The notes beneath the pieces are model-generated. The model did not search any database. It was not told the origin of the DNA and was given only the letters and a program-made list of their open reading frames with translations. DNA of 20,737 nt from assembly GCA_964551545.1 (NCBI GenBank), contig CAZKCT010000032.1, positions 1 through 20,737 of the forward strand, written 5' to 3'. The translations under genes and the position numbers were made by a program. This document shows, one piece after another, positions 15,607 through 20,737 of this stretch; the first letter of the stretch is position 1, and each line of letters begins with the position of its first letter. This DNA is from Thiopontia sp964551545. GTDB taxonomy: Bacteria > Pseudomonadota > Gammaproteobacteria > GCF-002020875.

Positions 15607-15867
15607 TTGGCAAATTCACCACAAGCTCGCAAACGTGCCCGTCAGGCAGACAAAAGACGCGACCACAACCAGGGCCGCCGCTCGATGATGCGCACCAGCC
15701 TGAAGAAAGCGCTCAGCGCGATCGAATCTGGGACCCGTGAAGAGGCCGAGGCCCTGTACAAGAGCGCTGCTTCCGCACTGGATATTGCTGCAAAAAATGG
15801 CCTGATCCACCGCAACAAGGCGGCACGCCATAAGAGCCGGATGAACGCACGCATCCGTGCAATGTAA
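15607..15867 (+). CDS. rpsT: 30S ribosomal protein S20
   Basis: A basic, helical 86-residue small-subunit protein that binds 16S rRNA: MANSPQARKRARQ at the N-terminus, RRSMMRTSLKKALSAI in the middle, and a basic KAARHKSRMNARI tail. The start codon is TTG, with AGGAG (15596-15600) 6 nt upstream. E. coli rpsT also uses UUG, and there the weak start takes part in autogenous translational control, so the same may apply here. It is monocistronic: its own promoter lies upstream and a terminator follows 20 nt after the stop. Confidence 0.98.
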   Translation: MANSPQARKRARQADKRRDHNQGRRSMMRTSLKKALSAIESGTREEAEALYKSAASALDIAAKNGLIHRNKAARHKSRMNARIRAM

Positions 15868-15887
15868 TCCACTCCGGATTCGATGAC

Positions 15888-15917
15888 AAAAAAACCGGCT
15901 CTTTGGCCGGTTTTTTT
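15888..15917. terminator. Bidirectional rho-independent terminator rpsT/proB
   Basis: CCGGC (15895-15899) pairs with GCCGG (15906-15910) around a 6-nt loop, flanked by seven A (15888-15894) and seven T (15911-15917). The symmetric A/T tracts make it work in both directions, ending rpsT (plus) and the convergent obgE-proB message (minus). Confidence 0.9.
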
Positions 15918-15937
15918 GTGTCTGGAACAGCATCGAG

Positions 15938-17065
15938 TCAGACCAACACCATGTTATCCCGATGGATGATCTCCTCTTCATCCACATATCCCAGCAGCGC
16001 CCCGATCTGATTGCTAGGCTGCCCCTGCACTATTCGCACATCCTCCGCGCCATAGTTGACCAAGCCACGCGCAATCTCCTCTCCAGAGGTACTCTTCAGC
16101 AAAACTAGGTCACCACGCTGGAATTTTCCCTCGACCGACTGAATCCCGACCGCCAACAGGCTCCTCCCGGACTCTCTCAGCACCTTGACCGCCCCATCAT
16201 CCAGGATCAGTGTGCCACGCATCTTGAGGTGCCCTGAGAGCCAGCGCTTGCGGGCATCCAGCTTACGGGTCCCCGGCAAAAATAGCGTCCCAACCGATTC
16301 CTGATCAAGCACCTTGGTCAGCACCTGCGGCAGCCGCCCTGGCGCAACCACGGTTGCGGTCCCCGATCGAGCGGCACGACGCGCAGCTTCCACCTTGGTC
16401 GCCATACCACCACGTCCCAGCACACCCATGCCAGAGCCCGCCATGGCATCCAGTGAGCGATCATCCGCCTCCACCACCCGCAGCAACTCTGCATCAGGGG
16501 TCGTGCGGGGGTCGCTACGATACATCCCCTCTTGGTCGGTCAGAATCACCAGTAGATCAGCCTCAATCAGATTGGCCACCAGTGCCCCCAGCGTATCGTT
16601 ATCCCCCAGCTGAATTTCATCAATCGCCACCGTGTCATTTTCATTGACGATTGGCACCACCCCCATCTCCAACAGCGTAAGTATTGCGCTCCGCGCATTG
16701 AGATAACGGCGACGGTTGGAGAGATCATCGTGGGTCAACAGAATTTGCGCCGTATGGACCTGGTGTTTGGAGAAACAGGACTCATAGGCCTGCACCAGCC
16801 CCATCTGGCCCACCGCTGCTGCCGCCTGCTGCTCATGGATAGCGCGAGGCCGCTTTGACATCCCCAGCCGCTTCATTCCCTCGGCGACTGCTCCCGAAGA
16901 GACCAAAATCACCTGTATCCCCTGCTGTCTCAGATGAACGATCTGCTCCACCCACTGACGAATCGACTCCTGCGCCAATCCCTCTCCATCATTGGTGAGA
17001 ATGGCGCTACCCAACTTAATGACACAGCGCCGAACGCCCGACAGAATCTCCCGCTCCGCTCTCAT
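15938..17065 (-). CDS. proB: Glutamate 5-kinase
   Basis: The first step of proline synthesis: ATP-dependent phosphorylation of glutamate in the cytosol, normally feedback-inhibited by proline. It has 375 residues. The amino-acid-kinase domain opens with CVIKLGSAILT (14-24), followed by VSSGAVAEG, NENDTVA and LILTDQEGMY-like segments (the protein reads VILTDQEGMY), and GRGGMATKVEAA. A C-terminal PUA domain covers about 280-375. The ATG at 17065 shares one base with the obgE stop (TAATG) and has AGGAG 5 nt upstream; the longer frame to 17185 only runs inside obgE. proA is not in the window. Confidence 0.96.
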   Translation of the reverse strand: MRAEREILSGVRRCVIKLGSAILTNDGEGLAQESIRQWVEQIVHLRQQGIQVILVSSGAVAEGMKRLGMSKRPRAIHEQQAAAAVGQMGLVQAYESCFSKHQVHTAQILLTHDDLSNRRRYLNARSAILTLLEMGVVPIVNENDTVAIDEIQLGDNDTLGALVANLIEADLLVILTDQEGMYRSDPRTTPDAELLRVVEADDRSLDAMAGSGMGVLGRGGMATKVEAARRAARSGTATVVAPGRLPQVLTKVLDQESVGTLFLPGTRKLDARKRWLSGHLKMRGTLILDDGAVKVLRESGRSLLAVGIQSVEGKFQRGDLVLLKSTSGEEIARGLVNYGAEDVRIVQGQPSNQIGALLGYVDEEEIIHRDNMVLV

Positions 17066-18102
17066 TACGACTCCTCTTTCATCTCCTGCTCCGCTACCTG
17101 CTCTAGGGCATCCATCACCGCATAGACCAGCGCATTGGTCCCCTCTTTTTGTAGCGCAGAGATGCGGAATACCGGCCCTTGCCACGCCAGTGCCTCAACA
17201 ATTTGGTCACAAGCGGTGTCTCGCTCCTCTTCGGGCAGCAGATCCAGTTTATTCAACACCAGCCAGCGCGGCAGCGCAGCCAGCTCTTCACTGAATTTTC
17301 CAAGTTCCGCCTCTACTTTTCGGAACTCACCCACTGGGTCCGCCACCCCTTCCGCAGGAGCCGCATCCAACAGATGGAGTAGAACCCGGTTGCGAGAGAG
17401 GTGCTTAAGGAACTGAATGCCCAATCCCGCACCCTCAGCGGCCCCCTCAATCACTCCAGGAATATCGGCCACCACAAAGCTGCGCGAGGCATCCACCCGC
17501 ACCACCCCCAGATTGGGATAGAGGGTGGTAAAAGGGTAATCGGCCACCCGAGGGCGGGCCGCAGAGATGGCACGAATCAGCGAAGATTTACCCGCATTGG
17601 GCATCCCCAGCAATCCGACATCCGCCAACACCTTCAGCTCCATCCGGAGAAATCGCTTCTCTCCCAATGAGCCATCGGTAGAGCGCCGTGGCGCCCGATT
17701 GGTGCTGCTCTTGAAGCGGACATTTCCTAATCCATGAAATCCACCCTGTGCAACCAGCAGCTCTTCTCCGTCCTCAACCACCTCTCCGATCTGCTCATCG
17801 GTCTCATCATCATAGACAATAGTACCAATCGGCACTGGAATCACTTTATTGGAGCCCTTATAGCCCGTTTTATCCCGACTCATCCCATTTTGCCCGCGCT
17901 CAGCACGGTGCATGCGATTAAAACGAAAATCAGCCAGAGTATTGAGGCCCTCATCTCCGATCAGATAGACACTGCCCCCATCGCCACCATCTCCGCCATC
18001 GGGTCCACCTCTGGGGATATATTTTTCGCGCCGAAAACTGACACAGCCATTGCCGCCATCGCCCGCCTCGATCCGAATGGTTGCCTCATCTACAAATTTC
18101 AT
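17065..18102 (-). CDS. obgE: Obg-family GTPase ObgE/CgtA
   Basis: An essential GTPase that acts in late 50S subunit maturation and stress signalling. It has 345 residues. The glycine-rich Obg domain spans 1-158, with GDGGNGCVSFRREKY and a GGPDGGDGGDGG run at 32-43. The G domain follows with G1 GMPNAGKSS (166-174), G3 DIPGVIEGA and G4 LNKLDLL. The C-terminal tail is short and acidic (EQEMKEES). The first codon fits the family start. It follows rpmA, but a terminator lies between them (18151-18180), so it may have its own promoter or depend on read-through; I saw no strong promoter in the 48 nt after that terminator. Confidence 0.96.
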   Translation of the reverse strand: MKFVDEATIRIEAGDGGNGCVSFRREKYIPRGGPDGGDGGDGGSVYLIGDEGLNTLADFRFNRMHRAERGQNGMSRDKTGYKGSNKVIPVPIGTIVYDDETDEQIGEVVEDGEELLVAQGGFHGLGNVRFKSSTNRAPRRSTDGSLGEKRFLRMELKVLADVGLLGMPNAGKSSLIRAISAARPRVADYPFTTLYPNLGVVRVDASRSFVVADIPGVIEGAAEGAGLGIQFLKHLSRNRVLLHLLDAAPAEGVADPVGEFRKVEAELGKFSEELAALPRWLVLNKLDLLPEEERDTACDQIVEALAWQGPVFRISALQKEGTNALVYAVMDALEQVAEQEMKEES

Positions 18103-18150
18103 AACGGTTCAGAATACTCTATTCAAATGGTGAGTTGGAAAATGGATCAC

Positions 18151-18180
18151 AAAAAAAAGGCCCCGATCCCGGAGCCTCTT
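18151..18180 (-). terminator. Rho-independent terminator after rpmA
   Basis: On the minus strand an 8-bp stem AGGCTCCG/CGGGGCCT (one G-T pair; 18177-18170 with 18165-18158) with a 4-nt loop is followed by a run of eight T (18158-18151). It lies 25 nt after the rpmA stop and 48 nt before obgE, so it would end or attenuate the rplU-rpmA message. Confidence 0.85.
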
Positions 18181-18204
18181 TTCAGTCACGAAATGACGAG
18201 TCCG

Positions 18205-18462
18205 TTATGCGGGATAAACGCTCACAAACTTGCGGCTTTTCGGGCCTTTAACCTCGAAAGTGACTACACCGTCGCTCTTTGCAAACAGCGTGTCATCTTT
18301 ACCGCGACCGACATTTACTCCAGGGTGGAAGTGCGTACCACGCTGGCGGACCAGAATATTACCGGAGATGACGCTCTCGCCACCAAAACGCTTGACACCT
18401 AACCGTTTCGACTCCGAGTCGCGACCGTTTCTGGTACTACCACCTGCCTTCTTATGTGCCAT
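18205..18462 (-). CDS. rpmA: 50S ribosomal protein L27
   Basis: An 85-residue large-subunit protein whose N-terminal tail reaches the peptidyl-transferase centre. The diagnostic start MAHKKAGGSTRNGRDSESK is present, with no cleavable N-terminal extension of the kind found in Firmicutes, then RFGGESVISGNILVRQRGT and GVNVGRGKDDTLFA. AAGGA lies about 8 nt before the ATG. It follows rplU after 36 nt and is transcribed with it; a terminator follows. Confidence 0.98.
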   Translation of the reverse strand: MAHKKAGGSTRNGRDSESKRLGVKRFGGESVISGNILVRQRGTHFHPGVNVGRGKDDTLFAKSDGVVTFEVKGPKSRKFVSVYPA

Positions 18463-18498
18463 ATCTCTATCCTTCTCTAACCAATCGGTATCGGCGAA

Positions 18499-18810
18499 TT
18501 ACGCGCTGATCCCTGTAATCTGAATCTCAGTATAGGACTGACGATGCCCCATCTGCTTACGGTGATGCTTACGACGACGGAACTTGATGATCTTCACCTT
18601 TTTGCCGCGACCATGTGCTGTGACGGTTGCAGAGACCTTGCCACCCTCAACCAGTGGAGTACCCACTTTCACATCATCCCCATCGGCAACCATCATCACT
18701 TGGTCAAACTCGACACTACCGCCCTCTTCTGCATTTAGCTTCTCGACACGAAGGGTTTCTCCCTCACTGACACGGTACTGCTTTCCGCCGGTTTTGATTA
18801 CTGCGTACAT
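18499..18810 (-). CDS. rplU: 50S ribosomal protein L21
   Basis: A 103-residue large-subunit protein that binds 23S rRNA, the same length as in E. coli. It opens with MYAVIKTGGKQYRVSEG, contains VEFDQVMMVADGD, and ends with KIIKFRRRKHHRKQMGHRQ and ITGISA, the family signature. The start at 18810 has GGAG (18822-18819) 8 nt upstream; the nine extra codons up to 18837 are in the leader. It is the first gene of rplU-rpmA, with a good promoter and a leader of about 65 nt that may form a hairpin. Confidence 0.98.
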   Translation of the reverse strand: MYAVIKTGGKQYRVSEGETLRVEKLNAEEGGSVEFDQVMMVADGDDVKVGTPLVEGGKVSATVTAHGRGKKVKIIKFRRRKHHRKQMGHRQSYTEIQITGISA

Positions 18811-18837
18811 CCTGAAAACTCCACTAAAAACTGTCAC

Positions 18838-18864
18838 TGAGCAGCCGGGAAACAGCGCTACCCA
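18838..18864 (-). promoter_or_regulatory. Possible hairpin in the rplU leader
   Basis: On the minus strand TGGGTAGC (18864-18857) can pair with GCTGCTCA (18845-18838), 8 pairs including two G-T, around an 11-nt loop. It lies between the promoter and the ribosome binding site. A role in autoregulation by ribosomal protein is a guess. Confidence 0.3.
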
Positions 18865-18881
18865 CTCAAGAAAGAGGCGAG

Positions 18882-18910
18882 ATTTTACACGTATGGCCTA
18901 AAGCGGTCAA
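18882..18910 (-). promoter_or_regulatory. rplU-rpmA promoter
   Basis: Read on the minus strand: TTGACC (18910-18905), exactly 17 bp, then TAAAAT (18887-18882), each a 5/6 match. The predicted start is near 18875, about 65 nt before the rplU ATG. Confidence 0.75.
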
Positions 18911-18950
18911 ACCCATTTCCAATGAAATCACACCAATCTCCCCAAGAAAC

Positions 18951-18979
18951 TTGACCGATTTAACAACAACTCATAGGAT
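18951..18979 (+). promoter_or_regulatory. ispB promoter
   Basis: TTGACC (18951-18956), 17 bp, then TAGGAT (18974-18979). The predicted start near 18986 gives a leader of about 47 nt. It is divergent from the rplU promoter, with about 40 bp between their -35 elements. Confidence 0.55.
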
Positions 18980-19032
18980 GCGTGGGTTTTCAACTGTTAC
19001 TGATTGTATCCTTTCCGTCTATTGTGAGCCCC

Positions 19033-20004
19033 ATGACAACTTTTGAAGAGATTCGCACACTGATCGAGCAAGACCTGCAGGCGGTCGATACCTTGATTCT
19101 GCGACGCCTTCAGTCCGATGTCGTGCTGATTAACCAGCTCGGCCACTATATTGTAGGGGGGGGTGGCAAACGGATTCGCCCCGTTGTAGTGCTGCTTGCC
19201 GCCCGCGCCTGTGGCTATGAGGGTGATGACGCTGTCCAGCTGGCCGCAGTGATTGAGTTTATCCATACCGCCACACTACTCCATGATGATGTGGTCGACA
19301 CCTCAGAGATGCGCCGTGGCAAGGAGACCGCCAATGCCGTCTTCGGCAATCAGGCTGCCGTATTGACCGGCGACTTCCTCTACTCTCGCGCCTTCCAGAT
19401 GATGGTCGAAGTACAACAGATGCGGGTAATGGAGATTCTCGCTGAGACCACCAACGTCATTGCCGAAGGCGAGGTACTACAACTCCTCAACTGCAACGAC
19501 CCTGACACCACTGAAGCGCGCTATTTCCAGATCATCTATCGCAAGACCGCCAAACTATTTGAGGCCGGTGGACAGCTCGGCGCTGTCATTGCCAATCAGC
19601 CAGAGGCGATCGAAGAGGCGCTGATGAGTTATGGCAAACATCTCGGCAACGCCTTCCAGCTAATTGATGACGCGCTCGACTACAGTGCCTCTGCCGAGGA
19701 GATGGGCAAGAATGTGGGCGACGATCTAGCTGAAGGAAAACCAACCCTGCCACTGATTCACGCCATGGCACATGGCTCTGAGGACGAGGTGACAATGATT
19801 CGCGAGGCGATCGAGAAGGGTGGCAGCGACCAATTTGACGAGATCATGGCCATTATCAAGCACACCAACGCTATTGATTACACCCTGAAATCAGCACAAG
19901 AGGCCGTTGAGTCGGCAACCTCAGCAGCAATGAAACTGCCAGAATCCCCTTATCGGGAGGCACTTGTCAGCCTGGCACAATTCACCCTTGCACGCACCCA
20001 CTAA
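19033..20004 (+). CDS. ispB: Octaprenyl diphosphate synthase-type polyprenyl synthetase
   Basis: A trans-long-chain prenyl diphosphate synthase that makes the side chain of ubiquinone/menaquinone by adding isopentenyl units to farnesyl diphosphate. It has 323 residues, as in E. coli. GGGGKRIRP (42-50) binds the substrate diphosphate, the first Asp-rich motif is DDVVD (85-89) in LLHDDVVD, and the second is DDALD (212-216) in FQLIDDALDY; GKPTLPLIHAM follows. Chain length cannot be fixed from sequence by eye. The ATG at 19033 matches the family start with GTGAG as a weak ribosome site; in-frame GTG at 19024 and a start at 18982 are less likely. It is divergent from rplU, as in E. coli and relatives. 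Confidence 0.94.
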   Translation: MTTFEEIRTLIEQDLQAVDTLILRRLQSDVVLINQLGHYIVGGGGKRIRPVVVLLAARACGYEGDDAVQLAAVIEFIHTATLLHDDVVDTSEMRRGKETANAVFGNQAAVLTGDFLYSRAFQMMVEVQQMRVMEILAETTNVIAEGEVLQLLNCNDPDTTEARYFQIIYRKTAKLFEAGGQLGAVIANQPEAIEEALMSYGKHLGNAFQLIDDALDYSASAEEMGKNVGDDLAEGKPTLPLIHAMAHGSEDEVTMIREAIEKGGSDQFDEIMAIIKHTNAIDYTLKSAQEAVESATSAAMKLPESPYREALVSLAQFTLARTH

Positions 20005-20060
20005 GGACTGCTCGAAACATCTGTAATATTCTGTTACACAATAACTCTTCCCTCAGACTA

Positions 20061-20086
20061 GCGCCCTGACTATGATCAAAAGGCGC
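20061..20086 (+). promoter_or_regulatory. Possible promoter region of the pilin gene
   Basis: TATGAT (20071-20076) is a good -10, but the -35 (TTCCCT, 20048-20053) is poor. The -10 is enclosed by an inverted repeat GCGCC (20061-20065)/GGCGC (20082-20086), a possible operator. A second small repeat, TGTAA/TTACA (20022-20026/20034-20038), lies further up. No sigma-54 site with correct spacing was found, although such sites are common for pilA. Confidence 0.3.
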
Positions 20087-20108
20087 ACTATTTCTGAGGA
20101 GAAGAATA

Positions 20109-20537
20109 ATGAACCCAATCCCGACTTCAGCAGAGAAGACTCGCGGCTTCACCCTGATTGAACTGATCATTGCGATCGCCATCATTGCGGTACTCGCCTC
20201 GCTGGCCATTCCCTCCTATAGCCAGTACACCACCAAAGCTCACTATGCCGAGATTGTGTTGGCGGCCCAACCGATCAAGATCGGGGTAGAGCAGTGTTAT
20301 CAGGTTCGACAGGTGCTTGCGGACTGTGATGGCGGTAGTTATGGGGTCAGCGCCAACACCACATCCGTCGCTGGCGCAGTCGACTCAATCTCCACAATCA
20401 ACGGGGTGATCACTATTACCCCTGATGCAGCCAATGGCATTGCCGCAACCGACACCTATATCCTTACCCCAACTGCCGCCTCTCCACTCACCTGGGTGGC
20501 CAGCGGCGGTGGCGTGAACAACGGATATGCGCAGTAA
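20109..20537 (+). CDS. Type IV pilin-like protein
   Basis: A 142-residue prepilin. The leader (1-13, basic, ending RG) is followed by the prepilin peptidase signature FTLIELIIAIAIIAVLASLA: cleavage would fall between G13 and F14, and E18 is the conserved Glu5 of the mature protein. The hydrophobic helix 14-36 anchors it in the membrane and packs in the fibre core. The globular part is small, Thr/Ala/Gly-rich, with only two cysteines (C63 and C73), so the usual C-terminal disulfide loop of major pilins is not obvious. GAGGAG precedes the ATG. It may be a major pilin, a minor pilin or a type II secretion pseudopilin; no assembly genes are in the window. Confidence 0.88.
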   Translation: MNPIPTSAEKTRGFTLIELIIAIAIIAVLASLAIPSYSQYTTKAHYAEIVLAAQPIKIGVEQCYQVRQVLADCDGGSYGVSANTTSVAGAVDSISTINGVITITPDAANGIAATDTYILTPTAASPLTWVASGGGVNNGYAQ

Positions 20538-20546
20538 AAAGAGTAA

Positions 20547-20720
20547 CTAACGTTTAAATGAGACCGTTTTTTGGTCAGCGTCACAACTGCCTGTCGAACA
20601 TCCCGAGCAGGCCGAGCAGGCCGCCTGCTGCCCCCCCAACCCTAGCGCCCGGCGAATATAGCGCCAAAGATAACGAAGCGAGAAAAGCAGAACCACTCCC
20701 AGCACAATCCACTCGATCAT
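20547..20720 (-). CDS. 57-aa Cys-rich single-pass membrane protein
   Basis: A small reading frame, ATG 20720 to TAG 20547, 57 residues. MIEWIVLGVVLLFSLRYLW forms one transmembrane helix, followed by a positive stretch (R16, R20, R23, R24) that predicts a cytoplasmic C-terminus. The tail has four cysteines, C35, C38, C41 and C46, in the pattern CxxCxxCxxxxC, ending in a charged segment. The design resembles FeoB-associated Cys-rich or DUF6587-type small membrane proteins, which is a resemblance by pattern, not a proven homology. A GGGGGA lies about 8 nt upstream of the ATG. It is convergent with the pilin gene, stop codons 9 bp apart. A metal or Fe-S binding role is inference. Confidence 0.7.
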   Translation of the reverse strand: MIEWIVLGVVLLFSLRYLWRYIRRALGLGGQQAACSACSGCSTGSCDADQKTVSFKR

Positions 20721-20737
20721 AACAACATCCCCCCAAT

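Noticed and set aside
19973..19991. TGGCAC...TTGC resembling a sigma-54 pilin promoter
   Set aside because: The two boxes are 9 bp apart instead of about 5 bp, and the site lies inside the end of ispB.
1..20737. CRISPR array, tRNA, rRNA, prophage or defence genes
   Set aside because: No regularly spaced direct repeats, no tRNA/rRNA sequences recognised, and all long frames are assigned to housekeeping or small accessory proteins.

Overview
The window looks like chromosomal DNA of a gammaproteobacterium. The RimO, ClpB, IspB, L21, L27, S20, IleS and LspA proteins align closely, from memory, with their Escherichia coli counterparts. The blocks rplU-rpmA-obgE-proB and murJ-ribF-ileS-lspA are typical of that class. 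Moderate GC content and repeats of a kind I associate with sulfur-oxidising Gammaproteobacteria (Chromatiales/Thiotrichales-like) fit, but I cannot name the genus from the sequence alone.

Layout. At 1-1,000 a perfect 23-bp inverted repeat (REP-like) lies directly before a short-chain dehydrogenase gene. At 1,033-1,476 is a small helix-turn-helix/coiled-coil protein. The gap 1,477-1,924 has no gene and holds a 266-bp IS630-type MITE that could fold into a three-way junction. At 1,925-4,501 (minus) is clpB with a near-consensus heat-shock promoter; divergent from it is rimO (4,596), translationally coupled to a membrane zinc metallopeptidase. A minus-strand run from 15,476 down to 6,590 reads murJ, ribF, a CoA-binding protein, ileS, lspA, a nitronate-monooxygenase-like flavoprotein, rsmJ and sixA. 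rpsT (plus, TTG start) is divergent from murJ and ends at a bidirectional terminator shared with proB. The minus-strand genes proB, obgE, rpmA and rplU follow. ispB is divergent from rplU. A type IV pilin-like gene and a previously unlisted 57-aa Cys-rich membrane protein close the window.

Functionally this is mostly housekeeping: translation (S20, L21, L27, IleS, ObgE, RimO, RsmJ), envelope biogenesis (MurJ, LspA), cofactor and quinone synthesis (RibF, IspB), proline synthesis (ProB) and protein disaggregation (ClpB). Several control points can be read: a sigma-32 promoter, a bidirectional terminator, an rplU-rpmA terminator, divergent rplU/ispB promoters, and two promoters so close to start codons that the mRNAs may be leaderless. 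I see no defence system, CRISPR array, tRNA, rRNA or complete transposase gene. The least ordinary items are the three-way-junction MITE, the REP-like repeat abutting a start codon, the interlocked clpB/rimO promoters, and three poorly characterised proteins: the HTH/coiled-coil protein, the flavoprotein with a Cys-rich tail, and the 57-aa Cys-rich protein.
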